From Anolis sagrei (lineage: Eukaryota > Chordata > Lepidosauria > Squamata > Anolidae): a DNA stretch of 64,000 bases. Location: positions 90,614,000 to 90,677,999 of the forward strand of contig NC_090034.1 in NCBI RefSeq assembly GCF_037176765.1, in the 5' to 3' direction. Position numbers and translations under genes: made by a program. The first letter of the stretch is position 1; each line of letters starts with the position of its first letter. Under the pieces are notes generated by a model. It was not told the origin of the DNA, ran no database searches, and saw only the letters and a program-made list of their open reading frames with translations. Below, one piece after another: positions 11,748 through 25,379 of the stretch.

Positions 11748-14700
11748 ATTTATTATTTTACTCTATTATTATTGGAAGGTTACGTAAGCACATTTACATT
11801 GAAGAAAATTAGAATAATGGTTTAATCAGAGTTGGGTAGGGAGCACAGAACTCCCATGTTACACCAGCTCCACTGGCTGCCAGTTTGCTACCGGGCACAA
11901 TTCAAAATGCTGCCTTTGGCCTATAAAACCCTAAATGGCCCCAGACTGATTTACCTGTTTGAACGCATCTCCCCCTATGAACCATTGCGGAGATTAAGAT
12001 CCTCCGGGGAGGCCCTGCTCTCCGTCCCGCCATTGTCACAGGCTTGATTGGTGGGGACAAGAGACAGGGTCTTCTCAGTGATTGCCCCCTGGCTATGGAA
12101 CTCCCTTCCTGGTGAGATCAGATCAGCCCCCTCCCTCCTGTCCTTCAGAAGGATGGTAAAAACTTGGTTGTGGGACCAAGCTTTCGGGACAGTGCAATAA
12201 GGCAGCGATAAGAAACTTTACCAGGCCAATTTAGATTTGATGCAGATGACTAAGATGGTTTAAATATTGTATTTTAATATTTTGATAAATGTTTTTAATG
12301 TTTATTTATACTCATATGAATTCTTGTCCCGACATTGAATTTTTGCCGTATATAAGCTGTGTTCCGCCCTGAGTCCCCTTCGGGGTGAGAAGGGCAGAAT
12401 ATAAATGTTTTAAATAAATAAATAATAAATAATCTTAAATAACAGTTTTATGTAAATACACAAAAACATTTAACCTACTGATGATTATCAGTAGCAGCTA
12501 CATTTCTCACCCTCAGCTTATACTCGAATCAATACATTTTCCCAATTTCTTGTGGTAAAATTAGGTGCCTCGGCTTATATTTGGATTGGCTTATACTCGA
12601 GTATATATGGTATTTGCCCTATTTAAGCAATAAAACATGCCATATACTAATATATAACCACAGTCAGTGAATGAATAAAATGACGATGCATTTTAGATGA
12701 AGACATGTGACATTGAGTTTAAGATTTCTGGTTCAGGATCTCTGCCCTGTTTGACTGTCTGCTCCCATCTTTAGATCCTGCCGCCACAATAGACGTCACA
12801 GTCCAGAATCCCTTCAACATAGCCATCCTGTTTCAGCCAGTCGTTCTGCAATGCAACTACCAGACCTCATCTACCCAGCCACCGATTGTCTTGTGGAAAT
12901 ACAGATCTTATTGCCGGAGCCGCCTGGCAGACGCTTTTAATCCCAGTGGTCAGGAGACCCAGATCACCAACCAGCTGCAGCAGACCAACCCTGGATACAA
13001 TCCCTATGTGGAGTGCCAGGACAGCTCCCGGACCGTGCGTGTGGTGGCTACCAAACAAGGAAACACAGTGACTCTTGGGAACTACTACCAGGGTCGGCGC
13101 ATCACCATAACCAATGGTAAGTGTGAAATACCAGTGGCTGGTATGTGTGTGCCTAATACTGAAAGTCATGAAATATTGTTCTGACTCATAGCAAGTATGG
13201 TATCTACTGTAACACTTTGATACCACTTTAACTGCCATGATTTGTATTTTGTGTTTTAGTCTAGTGAGGCACTAGAACCCTCTAGCACAGAAATCTTAAG
13301 CTTCAAATCCCAGGCTTCATATTTGAAGTGGGATCAAAGTGCAATAATTGTGTAGTGTGAAAGAGTGATTAACTTGATTTGTATCCCACACTGTGAAGGA
13401 ACTTTGGTTGGATAATTGCATCAGTTTTAATTGATTGGTTGTGCACAATTTATTTAATGTGATTATGGTGAAGGAAAAAAGTGTTCTTTGTTTTTATATG
13501 GAACATAAGTATCACTGCAGGGATAAATCTTAAAACAGGCACGCCTTTCTGTGACAAAAGAAGAATGCCTCCAATTTATAAGTACTTTACCTTTTAAAGA
13601 AAGTTCTGTGTACAAGGCGTTAAAGCTAAAATAAGTGAGAAAATTGTCAAGATGACATAAAAGCACTGCCTGATGTTTTGTATGTGATCCATCAAGTGTT
13701 GCTTCTAATGCTGTTGTAATATGATTCCTCACAAATCCCACAGTGTCTTTGAGGCTATTGTTTACAATATTTTAAAATGCTTTCTTAGAAAATTGTTCAG
13801 AGCAGCCTCGTTTTAGCAACAAAGAGTGTGAGTTGGGACCTTGTGGCTGCAATTCGTTCCTGTAGTTACTCTGCCGTGTGTCTGGATTTTTGGTGTTCAG
13901 TTCTTGCAGTTCTTCTGACATCTTCTGCAGTGTTGCTACCTGTTGCATTTCACGGCCCTTCCTGTTAATGTTTGTTAATAACTATTCTGGGAAGAGCAGT
14001 GGGATGTGCATCTCATAAAAATATTTTTAACAGTCATTGTTTTTGTTGTCTCTGTACCCCTTTCTCTCATTCCACTCTATTCTTTGCAAAGTAGACGCTG
14101 TCCAACCCACAGTATGGTTTTAAGCATCTCTGAGGTGTATTATGTGAAACGCTTTAAACACTGGAGAAGCTGTATTATATTCCTTCCTCTGCTTTTCTGT
14201 TTGTGTTTCTCCTTTGTTTAGGAGCCTTTCAACTTTTATCTAACTGCAGCATGGAGAATAAGGAAGGCAAAGCTCCAGAGTTTATCAGTTTCTCTTTGAG
14301 CAACTGGGTGTGACCAAATTCCTCCACCTAATTGTGTCCTAGTTTCCCGGTTGTTTAGAGGATGATAAGTCAGTGTGGTATAGTGGTTCGAGCTTTTAAG
14401 TAGGACTTGGGAGGCCAGGGTTTGAATTCCTGTTCAGCCACTGAAACCCTCTGACTGACTTTGAGCAAGTCACACTTTTTGTCCCAGAGAAAATTACCGT
14501 TGAACAAATTCTACCAAGAAAACAGATAGCTTTGCTTTAGAATCTCTATAAAATAGAAATGTCTTAACAGAATGCTAAAAAAAATGGCCAGAATGCTAAA
14601 ATAACATATAAAATGGCCCTTTTCCTATTTAAAGCAACACAGTTGAGAACTGTATATTTGAAGTCGATTGGAATAAACTGTAGAAGTGACCTTGTTAACA

Positions 14701-17700
14701 GCTTGTTTATTTTCACTTTTGTTGTACTGTGGGTTGTATGCTGTATGTGTAAAATGTGTTTGTCAAAGGTTTTGATACGGCCGATGGGCTAATCAATAAA
14801 ATGTACCGGTATTTATTTGCTGATTCTTCTAGGACAGTGATTCTCAACATTCCTAATGTAGTGACCCCTTAATACAGTTCATCACATTGTAGTGACCCCC
14901 CAACTATAAAATTATTTTTGTTGCTACTTCATAACTGTAATTTTGCTACTATTATGAATCATAATGTAAATATCCGATATGCAGGATGTATTTTATTCAC
15001 TGGACCAAATTTGGCACAAATGCCCTCTACGCCCAAATTTGAATACTGGTGGGATTGACATTGATTTTGTCATTTGGTAGTTGGAGTTGCTGGGATTTAT
15101 AGTTCAATTAAAATCAAAGAGCATTCTGAACTCTAATGATGGAATTGAACCAATCTTGGCACACAGAATTCCCATGACCAACAGAAAATACTGGAAGGGT
15201 TTGGTGGGCATTGACCTTGAGTTTGGGTGTTGTAGTTAGATCACCTACATCCAGAGATCACTGTGGCCTTAAACAATGGTGGATCTGAACCAAACTTGGC
15301 ACAGATACTCAATATGCCCAAATGTGAACAATGGTGGATTTTGGAGAAAACATACCTTGACATTTGGGAGTTGTAGTTGTGAGATTTATAGTTTACCTTC
15401 AATCAAAGAGCATTCTGAGCCTACCAACGATAGAATTTGGCCAAACTTCCCACACAGAACCCCTATGACCAATGGAAAATACTGGGTTTTCTGATGGTCT
15501 TTGGCAACCCCTCTGACACTCCCTCATGAACCCCTCACGGTCCCGACTCCCAGGTTAAGAAACACTGTTCTAGGACCTAGGTCAAAACAAGTGCTCATGC
15601 AATGCACTCGGGATATTTTGCTCAATTCAACTTTGCAAGCATAGGTAGATCTTCTGCCACAAGGTTTTTAGCTTCCCGCAAAATGAATATTCATTTAGAA
15701 TACTATTTGACTATCCCACTTCTGCTACCCTTAAGAAGAATATATATTAGGGCTAGGTTTGAGCAACTCGGTATTATGATGCAAACCGGTTGCTACTGTA
15801 ACATCCCAAGAAGTGAGAGATTCTGCGTATGGGGAGAACAAACTGTGGAAGATATCGAACATTTCTTGATTGACTGTCCAGCATATATATTGAACTGCAA
15901 TACAGATATCTACATCCAATATTATTGACCTTGAAGGAGCTGGGGGTGGTGACAGCTGACAGGGAGCTCTGGCATGGGCTGGTCCATGAGGTCACAAAGA
16001 GTCGGAAATAACTGAAAGAATGAACAACAAATTATCCAACTGCAGGTCCCCCAACAGAAATAATCTTTTGACATTCCTCTTGCAAGGACAGGAAAGATCC
16101 ACCATAATCAGAGTAAGCCTTTTTATTCTGTAAGCTATCAAGAAAAGAGCACATTTCCTGAAAGAAGAATCAGGAAAATAAGATTCTGACTTTAAACAGA
16201 AGGTCAGCTGCTGTCCTCTCCTTTTTGCCTTGACTTTTACTCGTGTTGTATTTTGAAATGGTCATATGACCGGTCAAATAAATAAATAAATAAATAAATA
16301 AATATTATTATTATTTTAAGTTTTGTTGTACTGTGGGTTGTATGCTGTATGTGTTAAATGTGTTTGTCAAAGGTTTTGATACAGCCAATGGGCTAATCAA
16401 TAAAACGTACTGGCATTTATTTGCTGATTAATCTCAGGTATCCTTTAAAAATATATAAACAGATCATGCTGCAGAGGTAAACATATTTGGTAAGGGGTTA
16501 GTTCAGACAGTCATAGTGGGACTTTTGTCCAAGTAAAATAATGAAATCCACATGTATACACTCTCAAACAATGTTGGATGGCCTTGCTTTATTTGTGCAT
16601 TTATTTAAAAAGCTCCATCAACAGCAAGGATTTGAGGGAGGAACCAAAACAAGAACAAACAACCTACGCTCTTCTCCCAGGCCAATAGTTCATGGCAAAA
16701 ACCTAGGGTGTGTGATAACATGTTTCAAAACAAGTGGGGATAGTCAAAGTCTGGAGCTTTATGTGGAGTCCTCTCTCTTAACTCCCTGCAAACCTACAGT
16801 GTGATTAACAAGAGATTTTTCTCCTGTGCCACAAGGAAATCTTGATTCATGATGTGTAAAAAATTTTTTGTAAGCACCTGCATTTCTCTCTTTCCTGCTT
16901 TATCTTTTATTTTACTGTCTGTAAATGCACAGGGTGCATTCAGTGGTGGAATCTGATTGGCTGTTCTACAAAAGTGTCATAGGTAATAATTTTAAGAACT
17001 TACCTTAATTATGCACTTGCAATGCACTTTCCATTCTTACAGCACTTTCTACACTTGAAATTGCAGATCAAGCAGGAGAGATATAGAGTCTATTTCCAAT
17101 TTTCTGTAACTTGGGCTGGTTAGGTCATGGAATAACATGCTTCTCATTGTTATTTGTATTGTTACCTGACTTTTTTCATTGAATTAAAGGCAGCATAAAT
17201 CACTGCTTTTCTTGTATCTTCAAAACAACCCTGTGAAGTAAAAGGATGAGAGAATGATTGTCCCAAAGTTGGACAGTGAGTTTTATGTTTCCTTGAGTTT
17301 GAACTCCAGTTACCAATCTAAAATTCTAGTTGTTATCACATATGACTTCAAAACTATAATAACAAAGGATGGTGAAGTGGACAATCAGAAGCAAGATGTA
17401 GACCAGCAAATAATTGTGCTTTCATCACCTGCAATTGCATTATTAAGGGGACAGCTAGAGAGAGTTCCTAGAACAACCAAATTTCTCATTGATACAAGAG
17501 ATCAGAGATAGCATTTATATTATCTTCTGTAGTATTTTACATACAGGTACAACTAACGAGTACCTGTTGCTTTCACATTGTTGGAACATTGCTGCAAATG
17601 CTATGCTAGCAAATTTAGATGACTGAATTCCTTCTCCTGCTCTTATAACTGCTTACATGATGTATTTAAACTGAAAAAAGTTAAATTAGGACAGACAAAA

Positions 17701-18260
17701 TATACCTTCTGTGAAAATGGGCTGAGTTAGCTTCCCTAGACTAATTATGTCTCATCTAGGACTGTGCAAGCTGATGAACTAGCAATTTATTCTGATCTTA
17801 CGGTATTTAATGGCTTGAAGCACCCAAGTAATTGTTGTTTTACCTGATCCAACTTGAAGCCTTAGGGCAAAAAGATTGAAGTTCAAACCAATTGAGAAAA
17901 ATCACAAAATAACTATTCCCTGCATTTTTCTTTTGATGTATTACTTAGCTGTATGTTGCTTGCTTCATATCTCCATCTTTTTTCCCATGTGAAAAGACAT
18001 AGGTTTATTCCAACTATTGAACAGGATGAGGAGGCTATTTCTGGGAAAGTAGTGGGGAAAGTGGCTGGATCATGAGTTACTTAGGCGATCCCTCATAACC
18101 CTAGGATGATGGTCCTCCAAGTGTACTGTCTTGGTGGTGGGTCCATAGGTGGCTGTGGAGCCCTATTATTGATCCATATGTTCTCCCACAGTGAAGACAT
18201 CGGTTTCCAGGTGGAAGGTGGTCCTGGTCAGGGTTGGCTTGATCGCGCCTTCCTCTTGGC

Positions 18261-18299
<39 letters not shown>

Positions 18300-21200
18300 C
18301 ATTCCTCTTTGATTTCTGCAGCACTGCTGGTCACAGCTGACCTCCAGTTAGAGCCTTCAAGGGCTAGGGCTTTCCAGTTTTCTGTGTCTATGCTACAGTT
18401 TTAAAGGTTGGCTTTAAGTCCATCATGTCCACCAACATTATGTTTCCCTTTCTTGAGTTTGGAGTATAGTAACTGCTTTGGGAGATGGTGATTGGGCATT
18501 CGGACAAGTTGGCCAGTCCAGCTGAGTTTATGGCATAGGAGCATTGCTTCAATGCTGGTGGTCTTTGCTTCTTCCAGCACACTGACTTTTGTCTGCTTGT
18601 CTTCCCAAGAGAGTACCCGAAGAGTAACATTGAAGAACTGTATCAGCCAATGGGACAGTCCTTGGTGGCTTCAGTGTTGTCGCTGAGCCTAATATTCCTT
18701 GTTTTTCATCTGAGAAGTAGAACTTTACTTTCTTAGTATGTATCAGTTCAGCTCCCAGAAACTTGAGTTGGCATGAACAATATTAATAAATCATGGGAGC
18801 TGTAGTCCAAACTATATGGTACGCTGCAATTTGTCCGCATATTGTGGTTAGAACATGTGTTTTGTTCATTAATTTAGAATATTTGCTGATTGCCTCTTTG
18901 CTCTGAGAATGTGAAGTGAGTTCACCCACCAGTCTAACCTCTCCTCTCTTTATTAAATAGCAAACAAGCTTTTCTGCATAGTCCTTCATTTGCTCGGATC
19001 CTCCTCCACAGCGAGGTTCAAGGGGGGTGGAAGTGAGAAATCATCTCACATTGCCTGCTTTCTCTGTGAAGGAAGAGGAAGCAGCCCCCAATTAATATCT
19101 TTATAGGGTGAAGTGTTAGTGAACTTGCTTAGGTACCAGGTAACTTGGTGATTTCCAGCTTAAATTCCCTTGGAAGGATGTGTTGGTATGCCTCAGTAGG
19201 AGTTCTGGTTTTTCATGTTGTATTTCAAACAATGGCCCTTCCTCCAATTGAAATCTGCACAGTATCTTGCTGTTTAGAATTATAAACAGCAAGGATTCCA
19301 AAAATAATACAGGTTAAAATAGTGGCATGACTCTTCCCTCAGCTCTTCCCTCTTTTCCTCAAAGCCAGGACTTCAGGTTTTATTTTACCTAACCCAGTAG
19401 TGTTGTTAGAATATTGGCATTCATGGAATACACAAACCTGACAGATATCTGGGGTCTTGGGAAGAGGTAGTTGGTATGAGGAAATGTAATACAAGGGTGT
19501 GTTTAAAAGTAATACCTTCTTCGCTCTAACTTTTATTTCTTTCCCAGCAACTTGATAATGGGATAGAAGTAACCTTGTTCTAGTGATATAGTCTTTTCTT
19601 TTCCCCTGATTTGAACCATAATTTAAAGTTAAAAGAAAGAGTTGTTATTGAATTTTAGGCGAAAGAAGGTTGTGCACCTAAGGATATCCATAATAGCTTG
19701 AAGATAGTTTATGATTTGGCCCCTTCTGACTTTTACCTGTTTGGACCTCTGAAAGGCAAGCAACATGGTTTCAGATTCAGTGACCTGATTGACATTAAAA
19801 CAGCTTTAAAATCATGGGTCATGAAGCAAAACCCTGCATTTTTCCAAAATGGTTTTGATGCCTGGGTTAAAGGATGGCGCAAATGTGTACAAATTGATGG
19901 TTACTATGTTGAATGGGAGTCCCTGGTGGTGCAGTGGGTTAAACCGCTGAGCTGCTGAACTTGCTGCCTGAAAGGTTGCCGGTTCAAAACCGGGGAGCAG
20001 GGTGAGCTCTTGCTGTTAGCCACAGTTTCTGCCAACCTAGCAGTTCAAAAACATGCAAATATGAGTAGATCAAAAGGTAATGATTTCGCGGGAAGGTAAC
20101 GGTACTCCATGCAGTCATGCTGGCCACATGACCTTGGAGGCATCTATGGACAACACGGGCTCTTTGGCTTAGAAATGGAGATGAGCACCAAACCCCAGAG
20201 TTGGACATGACTGGACTTAATGTCAAGGGAAAACCTTTACCTATATTGAATGGTAGTTTTGTGCAACATCTGCTGTTATATGTTCATAACATTTTTATGA
20301 TGCAAGAGGCAAAACTTTTTGATCCACCTGCGTCGTTAATTGTTTTGTTTGGTCTACCAACCAAAATTAATTGTATAATTATACAATTGTATAATTGTAA
20401 TTGTTTGTACTATCATTGAATTTTGCCATTACTTATGTGTAAACTGCTTTGAGTCCCCCTCGGGGTGAGAAAAGTGGTATAGAAATACTGCAAATAAATA
20501 AATACCTAGTTCTCTACTGGTTTCTAATGTCTCCAGATAAAACTGCCACGATAATTTCAGATTTATTATATCCACAAGGATTGGAAGCTTTTATTCCCAA
20601 ATCTCTCTCTTTTGCAAAGGTTGTGGGGCTGTTCTGAATCTTCAATGTCCTTTTGGTTTGAATAGCCAAGTTACTCAAACACTACTTGGTGTTAAAAGTA
20701 GGGTTTATGCCACAAATGAGGAATCTTTGTGTCATAGAAAGGATCACATATGAGGAAGTGGGAATAGGGGGAAAATCCTTTCCTAGAGATTCTGGTTGAA
20801 CACTGTGCATGGAGTCTCAAAACACATATTATATTTTCCAAATTGTGCACTCCACATGAGCTCCTTCATGCTCTGGCCCCTCTCATATCTTGCTATCGGG
20901 TCTTTAAACTTTAGTCTGGGGGAGGTAGAGAATCATGATATTAGATAGCCTTGGTGAGTATGACCAATTTTGAGAAATGCTTGAAGATATATCCGAACAA
21001 CACCTTTGGGGGGAGGGGGAGGTACATTCCCATCTCTGCCACAACTAGTAAGTGTGCGTCTCAGTATTAGCAACAAGCCTTTCCAGAGTTCTGTTGTTGT
21101 TCTTTACATGTAAGTGATAACAGGATGGTGGCCTTTGATATTGAATTAATTTGGGGGTCAGTTTTCTTGGCAAGGGCAATCCCCAATTGGTGAGGAGTTG

Positions 21201-24200
21201 TGAGTAAAGGGCAGTCTTGGTTGTGACCCCATATTTGTTCTGGTATGACCCTTTAATAGGAAGAGGAAAACACAAAAGATAACCTTTTCGTGTAACAATG
21301 TAGCATTCATTAAATTTCAAATTACTCCTATAGTCTTCAAGTTCTCAAAAGGCCTATCTGTTCGGTGTGTTTACGTGTTCAAAAAGTAAAGACATTTATT
21401 TGGTTAAAAATAGGTACCAACAATTGGTTGACAGTCTTAATAGCTTCTCTTTGTACCATGAATAGTACTTTACAGTTTGTTATAATTGGGCTGCTGTGAG
21501 TTTTCCGGGCTGTATGGTCATGTGCCAGAAGCATTCTTTCCTGACCTTTCACCCACATCTATGGCAGGCAACCCCAGCAGTTGTGAGGTCTGTTTGGAAA
21601 CTAGGCAGGTAAGGTTTATATATCTGTGGAATGTCCAGGGTGGGAGAAAGAACTCTTGTCTGCTTGAGGCAAGTGTGAATGTTGCAATTGGCCACCTTGA
21701 TTAGCATTGAATGGCGTTGCAGCTTTAAAGCCTGGCTGCTTCCTGTCTGGAGGAACCCTTGGTGTTCATTGGCCCTGATTGATTCTTGTCTGGAATTCCC
21801 AATTTTGAGTGTTTTTCTTTATTTACTGTCCTGATTTTAGAGGTTTTAAATACTAGTAGCCAGATTTTGTTCATTTTCTTGGTTTCTTCCTTTCTGTTGA
21901 AATTGTCCATGTGCTTGTGGATTTCAATGGCTTCTCTGTGTTATATGATATTATTATTATTATTATTAACTTTATTTGTACCCCGCTAGCATCTCCCGAA
22001 GGACTCGATGATATGGTGGTTGTTAGAGTGGTCCAGCATTTCTGTGTTCTTAAATAATATGTTTTGTCCAGGATGGTTCATCAAGTGCTCTGTTATGTCT
22101 GACTTCTCTGGTTGAATTAGTCTGTAGTGCCTTTCATATTCCTTGATTCGAGTTTGTTATAATGTTTATTGATTTCCAGGACAAAGGTAAGTTAGCACCG
22201 CTATGTTTTGAGAGTTATAACATGGGGAACTGCACTTGTGGAAGTGACAACTCAGTGAAAATTACAATACATGGGTGAAAAACCTACAGTTCTCAAGATG
22301 TTGTTGGACTACAGTTGACATATCTGATTATTGGCCATGCTGAATGTGCAGATAGGCTTTGGAGTCCGGCATTATAATCAGTAGTAAGTTTTAGATTTTC
22401 TACTCTTTCTATAACAACTGTTGGAAGAATTGTATTTTGTCAAGTACAATATCAAAGTTTCTTTTGCTAAGAATAAAATGTTGAAAGTTTCCTTGCATAA
22501 CTTTGTATTCACGAAGGATGTGGAGGACTGTGCGTGATAGATTCAACATATACATATAGTGTATTGGAGTTTTTCCATATCTAAGTTGTCATTTTTCTTT
22601 TTGCCTTTTCCTCCATCTTCGAAAAGATGCTGACCTCAGTATAGAACAGACAGCTTGGGGAGACAGCGGGGTCTACTACTGCACTGTGACCTCTTCTCAA
22701 GATTTACAAGGCAATAACGAAGCCTATGCTGAGCTCATTGTATTGGGTAAGTCACAAGACTCCTATTTCACACATACGCCTTAATGCTGAGGTCAGGGGA
22801 TTTTCCTTGCATCCCTGGGGAGACTGTATTGGAAAGGGTATTCTCTTACAAGTTTAGCAGGGGCTACCAGGATAGCCTCCAAAAGCAAATGAATCCACAT
22901 TAATTTGCCCTGCAAAACCGGTGCTGTTTATTATTGTTTTCCGAGGTTCAATTACTCAAGGGAAACAAATTTGTTTTGATGTACCCAGAACAGGATTAGG
23001 TGGTAGAATTTCCTTCTTTTTTAGGTTCAGGAAAGCTTTTTCAATGGTTTCACTGATTGTTTTAAAATAAAATGAAAGTGCTGAAAGAAGAAAGCCAGTA
23101 TAGCAGGGAGTAGGCTGGGTTAGAAACTTTCTCCATGGTCTATACATTTCCTGTTTGCAGGATTTGTTTTGTAAATATGGTGCTGAATGTGTGAGCATTC
23201 AGAATTGCAAATGAAAATGAAAAAAATCTAACTACCAGTGTTTTAAAAACTCTAAAAATAGGACAGTAAATAAAGAACAACACTCTGGAAATGGGAATTC
23301 TCGACAATAAACAATCAGAGCCAGCTAATCACCTTCCAACAAAGGATCCCCAGGCAGGAATCAGCCAGGCCTTGAAGCTGCAAGACTTTGCAGTGCAAAT
23401 CATTGCACACACTTGTCTCCAACAGACAAAAGTTCGTTCTCCCACCCTGGACATTATTCCATAGATATATAAACCTCCCTTGCTTAGTTTCCAATATACC
23501 TCACAACCTCTGAGAATACCTATTATAGATGTGGGCGAAATGTTAGGAGACAATGCTTCTGGAACATGGCCATACAGCCCGCAAACCTCACAGCAACTCA
23601 GAATTGTAATTTCCTCTTACTTGTGGCCTGAACCTGTGCAATCAATTATATAACTTGCTCAGGGATGGTGAGACGTCAGACTTGCTAGATGCAATTGATT
23701 TTTTGAAAAAACAAATAAAATTATTCCAAGTGTGAAATTGTGTTTCAGGGTGAGGCATATACACACTGAATTAAGAAACAAGGTATTTCTCATCCCATGC
23801 ACTGCCCAGAAGTATGTGCATAGATAGATTAATCCTGAGTAGCAGATAAACATGTGTGTCATTGCTGAGCACCAGCTGATCCATGCAGATCTGTTCTACT
23901 GCATGGTTGCCAGGCACATCGAACCCATTATTTTATGCCTAGGTTTTTATGGCTGTAGCCATGTTTCCACACCTTTGCCCCACCCTGGGTTTGTCCAACT
24001 CCACTCACCCATAGGTATATGCAAATATGTCATTTCCATGTGCCTTCTTATACTCTTATTTTAGACATTCAAAGTACACCCACCATGTTTGAGTTTGGAG
24101 GACAAAGTAAGGCTCTCTGGATTACAGCCAAGTGCAGGTCTGAGCTTTGTTTGCTATGTACACAGGGCTCTTTCTTTGTAGGCTGTGTCTGTACGTGTGT

Positions 24201-25333
24201 ATATGTGCACAAAGCTAATATTGCAGTGGCAGAACCAGTTCTAAGCGGAGTGGAAAATGGTATTGTGATGTTTCCTTCTTTTTCGGGGCACTGTCAGGTG
24301 CCTTTTTCTACAACATTAGTCTTGGTCATAGGAATTATGTCCTCAGTTCTGTTTTTAACAAATCTTGTTCTTGCAAGTTGTGACTTAAGCAAACTTGCAT
24401 ATGACTAGTTTTGTAGAGTTTGGTGACTTTTCTGCAAGATGTGCAAAAGCAAAGAATTATGCAAGGCAGGCAAACATTTCATGCTTAATAGCCTTAAATA
24501 GTTTTTTGAGGCTATTTTTTAGAGCTGTAGTACAAAAGTAATGTTTCCATGCTGAGAATAACCAAATTGTTTGGTACATTTGGAAAATATATCAGTGGAG
24601 GCATAATGTATCGAACCTGAATCCTTCTGTAAGTCTGCAGCCTCAAATTATGAGCAGGCTGCAAACAAAACATCATGTGAAAGGACCAGATTTAGCCCTT
24701 GCATCTTCAGTTTAGATTTTCTTAGATAGCAAAGTTGCGGAATGATCCCTCTTTCCTGAGATCTTTGAAGGAATTTGTCTGTCGGTGCTTGGCGTCCAGC
24801 CTGTGCATTTCATTTGTTGTCTGCATCAGGTAAAAATAGACATTTGTTTACAGATGTTGAGTATCTAAAACAGAATGTGGAATTTGCTTTAAATGAAAAG
24901 AAAAGAAATATTAGCTTACTTAATGAGAACATATATCCTTGTCTATTAACTAACCTCCTTGTTTGGAGGCAATATATAATTGCCTACTGTATGTTAAGTA
25001 AAAAAAAAGTGCAATTCTGCTTGCTTCATTTTTTGCTTGTGAGCTTAAGAGCCAGTGGACCAGACTCAAAATTTAACTGGAAGTCTTTTCATATAGTGAT
25101 CATCCCATTGATTATGTTCTGTATGTTCTGTATGTCACCTCCAATACAAAAGTAAGTATTGGAGGTGACATACAGAACATAAGTACAAAAGCACGAATCC
25201 CCAGTTCCTGAACCCATTCACCAGTAATTGATATGTACACTGACTATAATAGGATTTTGTGTTCGCCCAGAGATGGGCAACCATAGATAATTGGACAGAT
25301 GCATCTACCATGCTATGGGCTATTGGGTGAGCC

Positions 25334-25379
<46 letters not shown>

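Larger units (their letters stand above)
3278..12774 (+). other. LSR: LSR intron 1
   Basis: A 9.5-kb intron filled with repeats listed separately. Stretches where I recognise nothing: 3600-3840, 5348-5890, 6380-6840, 7610-8670, 8880-9600, 10240-11540. No coding exon was found in these. Confidence 0.85.
13117..22626 (+). other. LSR: LSR intron 2
   Basis: 9.5 kb. Recognised repeats are listed separately. Nothing identified at 13117-14710, 16435-18060, 18700-19490, 20510-21480 and 22160-22600. Confidence 0.85.

Noticed and set aside
18106-18312. Leu/Ser-rich frame around 18263-18294
   Set aside because: It is a translated CT microsatellite inside a LINE fragment.
24019-24408. 129-codon frame in LSR intron 3
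   Set aside because: No domain, no repeat or homology recognised, no splice signals in phase with LSR; a chance frame.
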